A stretch of 64,000 nucleotides of DNA from Synechococcus sp. A10-1-5-1 (GTDB lineage Bacteria > Cyanobacteriota > Cyanobacteriia > PCC-6307 > Cyanobiaceae): NCBI RefSeq assembly GCF_023115425.1, contig NZ_CP096032.1, forward strand, positions 2,108,001 through 2,172,000. Reading direction: 5' to 3'. The notes under the pieces are model-generated. The model was not told where the DNA came from. It worked only from the letters and a program-made list of their open reading frames with translations, and made no database searches. The position numbers were made by a program, and so were the translations under genes. Shown in pieces: positions 8,827 to 16,384 of the stretch. Position 1 is the first letter of the stretch. Every line of letters begins with the position of its first letter.

Positions 8827-10293
8827 GTGGCCATGGCAGAGAACCGGCGACTGGTCTGGATTGGTGCCCTGCTGGGCGGCCTGCTCGCAGGTGTGGCTCT
8901 GCCGCCACTGGGTTGTCCTCCTCTGCTTTGGATTGCCCTGCTGCCGCAGTGGGGTTTTGGTCCCGGGCCGGCGGCCCTCTGGGCCGGAACCGCTGTATTG
9001 CTGAGCCATCGCTGGCTGCTTTGGCTGCACCCGCTGGATTGGGTCGGGGTGCCCCTGCCCTTGAGCCTGCCGCTCTGTGTCCTGCTCTGGCTGCTTCTGG
9101 GTTTGCTTGGTGCGGGGCTGGTGGCGCTCTGGCGAGCCCTGGTGGGACGGTTGGGGCCCGGCCGTTGGTCAGTGGCCCTCCTGGCCTCGGCTCTGTGGGG
9201 GTTGGGCGAGGTCTGGATGGCCAAAGGACCCCTGTTTTGGCTGGGGCTGGGGTCGGTGGTCCTGCCTGGTGATCGCGCCCTGGCGGGCTTGGCCCAGTGG
9301 GTTGGGGCCGGGGGATTGGCGGCGTTGCAGTTGCTTCTCGCCTGGGGGCTTTGGCGCTTATTGCTGGCTTGGTGGGATGGGCGCCGCGGTCTCTGGCGCG
9401 GCGGGTTGACCTGGCTGTTGGCGGTCGCCCTGCTGCATGGCCTGGGCTGGCAGTTGCTGCAGCGCAGCTCCCTTCCAGACCCTGAGGCCCCGTGGCTGTC
9501 GGCGTTGGTGCTTCAGCCCGATATCCCCACCCGGGAGAAGTTCAGTTGGACTCAGCAGCGAGCCCTGGAGCGGCGGCTGCGGGAGGCCCAGGCGGAAGCG
9601 GAAGCCCAGGGCGCCGACCTTTTGGTGCTGCCGGAGGGGGCTTTGGCCTTGGGGCAAGGCCTTCCTGCTCCAGGGGCTGTGGAGGTGCTGAGCGGCGGCT
9701 TCCGCCAGGAGGAGATCGAGCTGCGCAGCAGTGTTCTGCTCTTTCCCCCTCAGGCGCAGGAAGCCGAGGGAGCCATCGACAAGCATCGCTTGGTTCCGCT
9801 TGGGGAATGGGTTCCCGGCGGTGCCCTGTGGCGTTGGGCTGGGTTGTCGGCGGTCGGTGGGGTGGAGCCGGGGCCGGCCTCGCGCCTGCTGCAGCGCCCT
9901 CAGGGTGATGTGGCTGTCGCCATTTGCTACGAGATTGCTGATGGTGCGGGCTTGATCGGTGCCAGTCGGGCTGGGGCTGGCTGGATCTTGGCCAGCGCCA
10001 ATCTCGACCCCTATCCCCTGCTGTTGCAGCAGCAGTTTCAGGCCCTATCGCAATTGCGGGCCATCGAGGCCAGTCGCTGGCTCGTGAGTTCCGCCAACAC
10101 GGGGCCGAGCCTGGTGGTGCGGCCTGATGGAGCCCTAGGACAGGCCCTGCCGCCAATGCATGCAGGGATGCTGTTGGTGCGGTTTCAGGTCAGGTCAAAC
10201 CAGACTCCCTATGGCCGCTGGGGGGAATGGCCACTGCTACTGACGGTCGGCGCCGGGCTCGCCGCAAGTCGGTCTCGCGTGAGACAATCTTGA
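8827..10293 (+). CDS. lnt: Apolipoprotein N-acyltransferase
   Basis: Lnt adds the third acyl chain to the N-terminal cysteine of lipoproteins at the plasma membrane. The 488-aa product has about seven hydrophobic segments in the first 215 residues, then a periplasmic nitrilase-like domain. The catalytic triad is visible as Glu270 (LPEGALAL), Lys319 (DKHRLVPLGEWVP) and Cys367 (VAICYEIADG), and a final hydrophobic helix follows. The start is GTG at 8827, or ATG two codons later. It diverges from the phasin-like gene. The next gene, for a secreted HExxH protein, starts 19 bp after its stop and may be cotranscribed. Confidence 0.94.
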   Translation: MAMAENRRLVWIGALLGGLLAGVALPPLGCPPLLWIALLPQWGFGPGPAALWAGTAVLLSHRWLLWLHPLDWVGVPLPLSLPLCVLLWLLLGLLGAGLVALWRALVGRLGPGRWSVALLASALWGLGEVWMAKGPLFWLGLGSVVLPGDRALAGLAQWVGAGGLAALQLLLAWGLWRLLLAWWDGRRGLWRGGLTWLLAVALLHGLGWQLLQRSSLPDPEAPWLSALVLQPDIPTREKFSWTQQRALERRLREAQAEAEAQGADLLVLPEGALALGQGLPAPGAVEVLSGGFRQEEIELRSSVLLFPPQAQEAEGAIDKHRLVPLGEWVPGGALWRWAGLSAVGGVEPGPASRLLQRPQGDVAVAICYEIADGAGLIGASRAGAGWILASANLDPYPLLLQQQFQALSQLRAIEASRWLVSSANTGPSLVVRPDGALGQALPPMHAGMLLVRFQVRSNQTPYGRWGEWPLLLTVGAGLAASRSRVRQS

Positions 10294-10312
10294 GACTTGC
10301 TTAAGGCGCCTT

Positions 10313-10843
10313 TTGGTTTCCTTCCGCTCTGGTCTTCTTGGTCTGGGCTTGGCGGCCGCCTCCGTGCTGCCGTCTCTGCCTGTGCGGGCCACTGATCAGG
10401 GGGATGCGGCGCTGGAGGCCGTCGTTGCACTTGGGGTGGTCGTGATTCGCCGGGCTGAGTGCGGTGGGCCGCGTCAGCTCGCGACTTACAACATGGGAGC
10501 CAACGTTCTCTGCCTGTCCCACTCCCTCGACCGTGACCCACTGAAACGGGCCAAGGTGATTCAGCACGAATTAGTGCATGTGGTGCAGGACTGCCTCGAT
10601 GGGCTGGAGACCCCGACCTCGCTGACCTTGGCGGAGGGGCTGCGCTCCAGTGGGCAGCTGAGTGGCGAGCAGGTCAATGGCTTTTTTCTGCACCACCTGC
10701 GCAAGCAGGGCAACTTGGACCATGTGGTGGCCTCAACGGCCCAGCTCCCCTTCGAGAGTCGGCAGCGTGAGTTTGAGGCCTACGCGCTACAGGCCGATCC
10801 GCCGATGGTGGCGCATTTATTAAAAGCGACCTGCAGGCTCTAA
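10313..10843 (+). CDS. Secreted HExxH-motif protein, paralog 1
   Basis: I do not recognise a named family. The 176-aa product has a signal peptide (hydrophobic to about residue 22, then VRATDQG). Conserved features are Cys50, Cys67 and the zinc-protease-like motif IQHELVHVVQDC (His85, Glu86, His89, Gln92, Cys94), with a final Cys174. The neighbour at 11354-11851 shares the same order of cysteines, an LxxDP segment before the motif, and HExxHVxQxC itself, so they are paralogs. A Zn-dependent peptidase fold stabilised by disulfides is plausible, but no third metal ligand is obvious. The start is TTG with AAGG about 8 nt upstream. It follows lnt by 19 bp. Confidence 0.72.
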   Translation: MVSFRSGLLGLGLAAASVLPSLPVRATDQGDAALEAVVALGVVVIRRAECGGPRQLATYNMGANVLCLSHSLDRDPLKRAKVIQHELVHVVQDCLDGLETPTSLTLAEGLRSSGQLSGEQVNGFFLHHLRKQGNLDHVVASTAQLPFESRQREFEAYALQADPPMVAHLLKATCRL

Positions 10844-10995
10844 TACGTTGCGCTGCGAAGGGTTTTAGAGAGACCTTCTCATCGCCTTTGCTGCGGCAAT
10901 GTGTTGGATTGTGATGCTCCTGTTCTAGGTATTCAGCCGCAGGTTGTTGTGCCTAATTCGCGAAAAGTGTGGCATTTATACCTGGAAGAAAAGGG

Positions 10996-11208
10996 GTGAC
11001 CAGGGCTAGGACGAATGGAGTTACCGCTGTTGCTGTGACCGCTTATCCCTGTTGCGCAGCCTGTAAGAACTTCATCATCGCTGGCGGCATGGGGGTCTGC
11101 CGCTGTTGGCGGATGACGATGAGCTTGAAAGAAGCCGAAGTGCAGGTGAGCTGTCCGTATTGGGTGCGAGCCGTGGCGGTGGAAGATCCGTACGAGGCCT
11201 TGGATTGA
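10996..11208 (+). CDS. Small six-cysteine protein, possible zinc binder
   Basis: This 70-codon ORF encodes a Cys-rich protein with Cys19, 20, 23, 35, 37 and 53 arranged as CCxxC, CxC and C (segments AYPCCAACKNF, GVCRCWRM, VSCPYWV). The spacing suggests a metal site or disulfide cluster. The GTG start at 10996 overlaps, as GTGA, the stop of a 32-codon ORF beginning at 10901, and GGAAG lies about 10 nt upstream; a GTG nine codons earlier (10969) is the alternative. It lies between two paralogous secreted HExxH genes on the same strand. No homology is claimed, and the gene call itself is moderate. Confidence 0.48.
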   Translation: MTRARTNGVTAVAVTAYPCCAACKNFIIAGGMGVCRCWRMTMSLKEAEVQVSCPYWVRAVAVEDPYEALD

Positions 11209-11353
11209 GTGCTGCCCTCCACCCTGGGGTCGCCGGCCTGCACCTGAGACAGCGCTTGCTGGCTCAGGGCTGAAAACCGGAGAGATTTGGCTGGAAGAAC
11301 GCCCCTGTTCCTCGGTCTGGGTCCAATGAGACCGGAGATGAGAGTGGCGGGGT

Positions 11354-11851
11354 TTGCGGTTTTTCGGGTCGAGTCGTTGGTTGGCCTTCGCGGTTGTGCT
11401 GCTGGGGCTTGGCATGCAGGCTTCGCCGGTCTGGGCTGAGCGGCTGAAGTCGATTTTCCTGCTCCGGGGGCTCTTGCTCCGGGCTGGAACGGAGACCTTG
11501 GTGGCGAGAGATTGTCCTCAGCAATTGATGGGCGCCTTTGTCTTTGCTCGCAATGCGGTGGTGTTGTGTGCCAATAACCTCAAGGACGACCCGGAGCGTG
11601 TCTGGGAGACCTTGGCCCATGAATCCGCCCATGTGATGCAGCACTGCCGGCGTGAACCCATCTTTGAAAGCGATCGCTTGGGCCTGGATTTTCTGGTGGC
11701 CCATCGCCGCTCACCGGATTTGTTCAAGGCCGTTGGTCAGTACCACCCGAGTCAGCACCGCAGCGAAATCGAGGCGCGGATTGTTCAAGGCTTGCCGGCA
11801 GAGGAGGTGATGAATCTCTTCCGCCGCGCCTGCGCGGATCGCTTGCTTTAG
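11354..11851 (+). CDS. Secreted HExxH-motif protein, paralog 2
   Basis: The 165-aa product has a clear signal peptide (hydrophobic residues 9-24, cleavage probably after SPVWA). It shares with the protein at 10313-10843 the pattern Cys54, Cys72, an LKDDPERVW segment, and LAHESAHVMQHC (His89, Glu90, His93, Gln96, Cys98), with a late Cys160. HExxH is typical of zincin peptidases, but the rest is not a family I know, so catalytic activity is unproven. The start is TTG at 11354; there is no ATG near. It converges with selO, whose stop is 7 bp away. Confidence 0.72.
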   Translation: MRFFGSSRWLAFAVVLLGLGMQASPVWAERLKSIFLLRGLLLRAGTETLVARDCPQQLMGAFVFARNAVVLCANNLKDDPERVWETLAHESAHVMQHCRREPIFESDRLGLDFLVAHRRSPDLFKAVGQYHPSQHRSEIEARIVQGLPAEEVMNLFRRACADRLL

Positions 11852-11858
11852 CGCCGAC

Positions 11859-13553
11859 TCAAGATGAGCAGCTGTAGTGCGAGAGCCCCCCGGCGTTAAA
11901 GAACTCGCGGGGTTTGAGCCGGTCGTAGGTCGCGGCGAGTTCCGCTGGAGGGGTGACGTAGGGATCACGGAAGACCGCCTGTAGCTCTTGGATCAAACCC
12001 AGGTCGCCTTCGGCTGCGCGCTCGTAGGCCGGCGCCACTAACCATTCGCGCCAGGTGATCTGGGGATTGGCCCGCTGCATCGTCGTCCTGGCGTCATCGG
12101 GGGCGCTGATCTGCCCATGCCAGCGCTGCAGCCACTCAGCCCAGCGTTTCTCCAGTTCCGCGTCGATTGGCACATAGAAGGCGGGTTTAAGCGCATCCAC
12201 CTGCTCCGGGAGGCTGGAGAGTTGGCGGAAGGCCAGGGTGTAATCGGCCCTGGAGCTGGCCAGCAGTTGCAGCAGATCCTTGAGGAGGTCGTCGTCGTAG
12301 TTGGCCAGTCCCAGCTTTCGGTTCCACATCGCCTCAAGTTCACCGCGCATCGCCTCCGAGAAGCCATCGCGCAGCTCATCGAGCTCAGCCAGCGCCCCCG
12401 CGTCGTCCTCCAGCAGTGGCCGTAGGGCAGACCAGAACATTTGGTAGTTGGCCTCTGCGGCTGCCGGTTGGTTGAAGAAACAGAAGTGCTCACCGCCGCC
12501 GGTCCAGGGCTGGAAGCGGGGATCAAACAGCTCGCAGAAGCCGAAGGGGCCGTAGTCGAGGGTGTAACCCCCGGCGGCGCAGTTGTCGCTATTGAAGTTG
12601 CCCTGGCAGTAGCCCACGCGAATCCAGTTCGCCACCAGGGCCGTCAGCCGTCCGCGGAAGAGCCTGGCCAGCTCCAGCACCTGCTGCTGGAAGGGCAGAG
12701 CCGCGTTGATCTCTGTGCGGTAGTTGCGCTCGATCAGGTGCGTGGTGATCTGTTGCAGTTCCCGTAGGGCTCCGGGGTGGGCCTTGCTGCGGACCCGGCG
12801 GGCAAAGAGCTCCAGCTGGCCGACTCGAAGGAAGGACGGTGCCACCCGGGTCGTGATTGCGGCCGGGTTGTCGACCATCACGTCCGGCTCAAAGGAGCGC
12901 GATTGCTGGGAGTACCAGGGCCGCCGCACGCCTTCGGCGCGGGACATGTAGAGGCTGAGGGAGCGGGTGGTGGGCACCCCCAGGGCGTGCATCAATTCCT
13001 GGCCGAGAAACTCGCGAACGCTGGAACGCAGCACCGCCCGACCATCGGCGCCGCGGCAGTAGGGCGTGGGGCCGCCCCCCTTGAGCTGCATTTCCCAGCG
13101 CTTGCCCTCAAATAGGCCTTCAAAGATCGAGATCGCCCGGCCGTCGCCGTAGCCATTGCCAGTGCCGAAGGGGCACTGCTGGATGTATTCCGTGCCGTAG
13201 ATCGAGAGGGCATAGCCCGTGGCCCAGCCATAGGGCCGCATGGCTCCCCTGGTGACGCGGCTGTCACCGGAGAAGAGCCGGCGGAAGTCCTGGTCGTTGG
13301 CCAGGCCCTCGCTCAGGCCCAGTTCTGCGAAGAGACTGGAGCTGTGCGCGACGTATTCCGGCGATGGCAGTGGCGTGGGGGTGACGGGGACGTAGTGCCC
13401 GGAAAAGACCTGCCTGGGCCGGTGGTCATCGCCGTCGCTGCTGGCCTCGGGATCGACTTGGAGGGACTCCAGCAGGGAGTAGTCGACCTGATCGGCGAAG
13501 GCCTCAAAGCTGTCGATGGCCCGGCATTGCCCGGCGTCCGCGGTGATGCTCAT
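11859..13553 (-). CDS. selO: Protein adenylyltransferase SelO (YdiU family)
   Basis: This 564-aa pseudokinase belongs to the SelO/YdiU family, which AMPylates protein Ser/Thr/Tyr residues and is linked to redox stress. Family landmarks are [16 protein letters not shown], a glycine-rich [12 protein letters not shown] loop, [19 protein letters not shown], and the catalytic/metal segment [11 protein letters not shown] followed by [10 protein letters not shown]. The C terminus SHYSCSS keeps a cysteine near the end, where selenoprotein homologs carry selenocysteine. Length is typical. The ATG start is used. It is flanked by the secreted HExxH gene (convergent) and the ocp island (same strand, 221 bp beyond). 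Confidence 0.93.
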   Translation of the reverse strand: MSITADAGQCRAIDSFEAFADQVDYSLLESLQVDPEASSDGDDHRPRQVFSGHYVPVTPTPLPSPEYVAHSSSLFAELGLSEGLANDQDFRRLFSGDSRVTRGAMRPYGWATGYALSIYGTEYIQQCPFGTGNGYGDGRAISIFEGLFEGKRWEMQLKGGGPTPYCRGADGRAVLRSSVREFLGQELMHALGVPTTRSLSLYMSRAEGVRRPWYSQQSRSFEPDVMVDNPAAITTRVAPSFLRVGQLELFARRVRSKAHPGALRELQQITTHLIERNYRTEINAALPFQQQVLELARLFRGRLTALVANWIRVGYCQGNFNSDNCAAGGYTLDYGPFGFCELFDPRFQPWTGGGEHFCFFNQPAAAEANYQMFWSALRPLLEDDAGALAELDELRDGFSEAMRGELEAMWNRKLGLANYDDDLLKDLLQLLASSRADYTLAFRQLSSLPEQVDALKPAFYVPIDAELEKRWAEWLQRWHGQISAPDDARTTMQRANPQITWREWLVAPAYERAAEGDLGLIQELQAVFRDPYVTPPAELAATYDRLKPREFFNAGGLSHYSCSS

Positions 13554-13695
13554 TGATCTGGTCCGTGAGCAACTGAATTACGGGTTAAGTAAGTATTGGA
13601 CGAGAAATTATTTTGCACTTTGGAAGCCAGTTTGTTGAATCGAGGATGTATTGAGTTGTCGATTATCAACACGCATTGGCGAAAATAAAAGTAAA

Positions 13696-13736
13696 TTGCC
13701 AGCAACTAATCCGGCGGTAGTGATTAAGGCTGCCAA
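13696..13736 (-). terminator. Possible terminator downstream of the ocp operon
   Basis: An imperfect hairpin (TTGGCAGC with GCTGGCAA, plus inner TAATC with GATTA on the minus strand) is followed on the minus strand by the T-rich run AATTTACTTTTATTTT and on the plus strand by ATTTTT. It sits 39 bp past the last ORF of the ocp operon. The stem has mismatches, so strength is uncertain. I see nothing else in the 221-bp gap 13554-13774, which is AT-rich. Confidence 0.4.
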
Positions 13737-13774
13737 TTTTTCGAACGTTTCGATCTTCACCCGGACCTATCCGT

Positions 13775-13957
13775 TCAGAGTATTTCCTTTGACTGCTCAG
13801 CATTAGCCGCAGCTTCTTCGAGGTCATTCCAGGTCAGCCCTGAAGCATTGAGCGACAACTTGATTTCTTGTTCAAGCATATGTGCAGAATCAAGATGATG
13901 AAGGTACTTGATATATTGAGGTATGAGGAGCGCGAGCGTTGGCGTTGAGTTGGTCAC
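13775..13957 (-). CDS. Unknown 60-aa ORF at the end of the ocp operon
   Basis: I do not recognise this 60-aa product. It is acidic to neutral and largely helical (PQYIKYLHHLDSAHMLEQEI, then LSLNASGLTWNDLEEAAANA), with no signal peptide or membrane segment. The GTG start lies 36 nt after the frp stop, on the same strand and with the same AT-richer composition as ocp, crtW and frp, so it is probably the fourth gene of that transcript. No good Shine-Dalgarno sequence is visible, and it may instead be 3' untranslated sequence. A small regulator or partner of OCP or FRP would be speculation. Confidence 0.5.
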   Translation of the reverse strand: MTNSTPTLALLIPQYIKYLHHLDSAHMLEQEIKLSLNASGLTWNDLEEAAANAEQSKEIL

Positions 13958-13993
13958 GTCAAGATTGTTTTGTGCTCAGATTGATACTAGCGA

Positions 13994-14314
13994 TTAGAAC
14001 ATCGACATGGCCTTGATCTTTGCGATCTTCTTGGGTTCAAGTCCGTCAAGCTCCGCCACTGTGACCAATCCTCGTTTGACCATCTCGGCGAATGCGAAGA
14101 GTGCCGTATCTGGGTCGAACTGAGACCGCCCTTCTAGCCCGTGGCGCTCGATGCTGAGAAAGTCATGGAGAGCGTACAGAGATTCGATGTCAGACAAATT
14201 GGAGGACTTGTCTTGAATCTGTTTGATGAGCTCTGACTCGGCTTTTTTGTTGCCGCTTGCGAAAGCTGATTTCGCTATTTCGATTTCAGTTGAAGTCCAT
14301 TCTGAGTTGTTCAT
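13994..14314 (-). CDS. frp: Fluorescence recovery protein (FRP)
   Basis: FRP binds photoactivated red OCP, detaches it from the phycobilisome and speeds its return to the orange form. The 106-aa product aligns by eye with Synechocystis Slr1964: an N-terminal helix (EWTSTEIEIAKSAFASGNKK), the core LYALHDFLSIERHGLEGR, then ALFAFAEMVKRGLVTVAEL and a C-terminal KKIAKIKAMS segment. In the known protein the conserved LHDFLS-x-RH region holds the Trp/Asp/Arg surface contacting OCP; here the Asp and the following Arg-His are kept. It lies 55 nt downstream of crtW. The ATG start is well placed. This assignment rests on recalled homology. Confidence 0.88.
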   Translation of the reverse strand: MNNSEWTSTEIEIAKSAFASGNKKAESELIKQIQDKSSNLSDIESLYALHDFLSIERHGLEGRSQFDPDTALFAFAEMVKRGLVTVAELDGLEPKKIAKIKAMSMF

Positions 14315-14369
14315 GCTGGCTGGTGAGACTCAAGGGAGGAATGTGGTCTGAGTGCGCATAGACTATGGG

Positions 14370-15080
14370 TTATGGCTTCATTGCCGCAAGCCTTGGAAGC
14401 TGGTACCACGGAATGAATGGATTCTCGTGATGCTCCCGATGATATCCGAAATTATAACAAGTTATGAGGGAAAGTAGCGGAGGCAAGTTGCTGCTTCTGG
14501 GCGTTGTTGAGTCACTTTCCAGGGCTGGCCGGTGTGGCAACCATATGCCAAAAGTGAAAAGCTGTACGGAGCTGATGATTAGCGGGATTACACTGAAGGC
14601 TATTACATTTTTAATAGAGTAGCCCGATAGCGCATACGTTAAGGCCCAACTTGAAATGAGCCAAAAGAGTGAACGCCTATTGACATATGACCGAAGAAAT
14701 CTGAAAAACCAGCTGAGGAAGCCAGCTTCAGTCTCCAGTCGATAGTCCGGGTCTTCGGGAGTTTCTGGTGAACTGTGGTGAAGAAGATGTTTGTGCTTGC
14801 AAGAGGAATAGTTCAGTCCTGCATACAAAAACAAGGCCACAGTCCCGACGGCTTTGTTCAGGCGTGGCCACTCCGGAGAGAGTGTGTTGTGCATGCTGTC
14901 GTGGGCAATGATAAAAAGGCCAGTATTCAAAAAAGATCTGATGCTAATGAGCAGCAGAGCGATTTCAACGCTGATCTTTCCTATCTCTGCACCAGTCGAG
15001 ATGAATGCCACTGCTAGCCATGGCAATAGGATTGCCATGGCATGGGCGAGGCCAAGTGACTTCTTGCGCAGCGATGTCAA
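14370..15080 (-). CDS. crtW: Beta-carotene ketolase CrtW
   Basis: CrtW introduces the 4-keto group of beta-carotene, giving echinenone or canthaxanthin, the kind of pigment OCP needs. The 236-aa membrane protein has the histidine clusters of the fatty-acid-desaturase-like ketolase family: AHDSMHN, HKHLLHHSSPETPEDPDY and FGYHREHHENP, between four to five hydrophobic segments. The TTG start at 15080 overlaps the ocp stop as TTGA, indicating translational coupling. Codon use and base composition are AT-richer than in neighbouring core genes, as for the rest of the island. Distinction from CrtO is clear: CrtO is a larger, unrelated FAD enzyme. Confidence 0.93.
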   Translation of the reverse strand: MTSLRKKSLGLAHAMAILLPWLAVAFISTGAEIGKISVEIALLLISIRSFLNTGLFIIAHDSMHNTLSPEWPRLNKAVGTVALFLYAGLNYSSCKHKHLLHHSSPETPEDPDYRLETEAGFLSWFFRFLRSYVNRRSLFWLISSWALTYALSGYSIKNVIAFSVIPLIISSVQLFTFGIWLPHRPALESDSTTPRSSNLPPLLSLITCYNFGYHREHHENPFIPWYQLPRLAAMKP

Positions 15081-16033
15081 CGATTGCCGAGCTTTAACAG
15101 TTCTGCAGGGTTGGCAAGGAGATCAATGGCTACAAAGTAAATCTTGTCGTTTTCGTCCAGTAGGAATCGCCATGCGACGTTCATCCCAACTTCGCTACCG
15201 AACCATGGTGTCTGGACTTTGCCAGTGACCTTGATTTGGTTAAAGCCAGATTCAGCAGGTTCACCGAATCCCCCCTGTGGCATCAGTTGAAGATTTTGAC
15301 AATCTCTCTTGAAGAACTTCAGGATTGCTTCTTTGCCAATGATTGGACGTTGGAAGGGAGGTTGCAGTGCACCGTCAGGCAGGAAAAGCTCAATGAGTGC
15401 ATCAAAATCATTCGAGTTTAGCAACTCCATGTAGCTCAATACAGTCTGATTGAGTACACCGGGGATAAAGATTTGCTGGCGCTCTGATTGGGGTGTGGGA
15501 ATGACCTCAGGTTCGCTGGCAAGGTTCTCGTCATCCTTTGCAGGATCGAAGCCCATGTCAACAACAAAGTTGCGAAGGATGCTGATCTGCTGTCCTTGCT
15601 CAACCTTCTTGAGAGATTCGAGAACGGAGTTTGCGTTTGCAGAGAGTTTGTAGCCCTGGGGTATCGCCGCAACTGTTCCTTTCCTCATTAATTCGCCCAG
15701 CTCGTACCAGAAGCCCAGCTTTACGTTGATCGACCAGTTGGCATATTGCCTTCCTATGGGCATGTCGACCTTTGTCGCCAGGTCGCACATCACTTTGCTT
15801 TGCTGATCGGCAGACATCTCTGAGATCTCTTTCAGCGCGAGCTGGCAAAACTGCATACGTGCAGCTCCGGGTGCCGCCACGGTGATGGTTTTACCCATTT
15901 CTGTGTAAGCAAACCAGATCAGTGCCAACTGATCTTCTGCGCTCAGCAGCTGATAACGGGCAGTAATAGCCGGAATGACATCGGCCGTTTTGGTATCGGG
16001 GAATATCTTGGCGGCTTTATCAATCGTGAACAT
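15077..16033 (-). CDS. ocp: Orange carotenoid protein (OCP1-like)
   Basis: OCP is the blue-green light sensor and quencher that binds a keto-carotenoid and dissipates phycobilisome excitation. The 318-aa product has the helical N-terminal domain (residues 1-160), a linker, and an NTF2-like C-terminal domain (about 195-318). Key residues of Synechocystis OCP are kept: Tyr44 (WFAYTEMGK), Trp101 and Asn104 (ANWSINVKLGFW), Trp110, Arg155 (ILRNFVVDMGF), Tyr201 (VLSYMELL), Glu244 (PAESGF), Trp277 (TPWFGSEVG) and Trp288 (NVAWRFLL), with a one-residue offset in the N-terminal domain. The linker is slightly longer than in Synechocystis. Presence of frp next door fits OCP1. The ATG follows a clear -10 and palindrome. 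Confidence 0.97.
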   Translation of the reverse strand: MFTIDKAAKIFPDTKTADVIPAITARYQLLSAEDQLALIWFAYTEMGKTITVAAPGAARMQFCQLALKEISEMSADQQSKVMCDLATKVDMPIGRQYANWSINVKLGFWYELGELMRKGTVAAIPQGYKLSANANSVLESLKKVEQGQQISILRNFVVDMGFDPAKDDENLASEPEVIPTPQSERQQIFIPGVLNQTVLSYMELLNSNDFDALIELFLPDGALQPPFQRPIIGKEAILKFFKRDCQNLQLMPQGGFGEPAESGFNQIKVTGKVQTPWFGSEVGMNVAWRFLLDENDKIYFVAIDLLANPAELLKLGNR

Positions 16034-16040
16034 CTAGTCG

Positions 16041-16063
16041 TGTTACAACTTTGTAACAGTATA
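16041..16063 (-). promoter_or_regulatory. ocp promoter -10 and palindromic operator candidate
   Basis: A perfect 8-bp inverted repeat, TGTTACAA-CT-TTGTAACA, occupies 16041-16058, directly followed toward the upstream side (minus strand) by TATACT (16058-16063), a good -10 element. The repeat therefore covers the expected transcription start, 8-25 nt upstream of the ocp ATG. That position fits a repressor operator. No clear -35 hexamer is seen, which would fit an activator or alternative sigma factor. The rest of 16064-16301 shows no gene. Confidence 0.6.
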
Positions 16064-16297
16064 ACACACGCTCGCGGTTCTATCGGCTGTAAATCGGCGG
16101 CGATCCTGCTTCTGTTCGCCCATGGCCTGATCAGGTTCTCAATTTGATGATCACCCGCATCCGTGGATTTGCGTATCAGTTCACTGTCCAGCAATGGTGT
16201 TGATCTCTGGGGTTGAACTGAAGTCCCTCTTTCTTAGATCGTTCTAGGCCTTCTCCTCAGTGATCATGGCTAGGGCCTTTGATGAGCACCAAGCCAA

Positions 16298-16327
16298 CAA
16301 AAAGCCCCCACCTTGCGGTGGGGGCTT
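16298..16327 (-). terminator. Rho-independent terminator of psbA
   Basis: An 11-bp perfect stem (AAGCCCCCACC at 16302-16312 with GGTGGGGGCTT at 16317-16327), loop TTGC, is followed on the minus strand by TTTTTGTT. It lies 57 bp beyond the psbA stop codon and separates psbA from the ocp promoter region. Confidence 0.88.
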
Positions 16328-16384
16328 CTGATTCAACCGTCCTCGAGGTTCGAGAAGAAGCTGAATCGTTGGTTGGGTTCAGCC

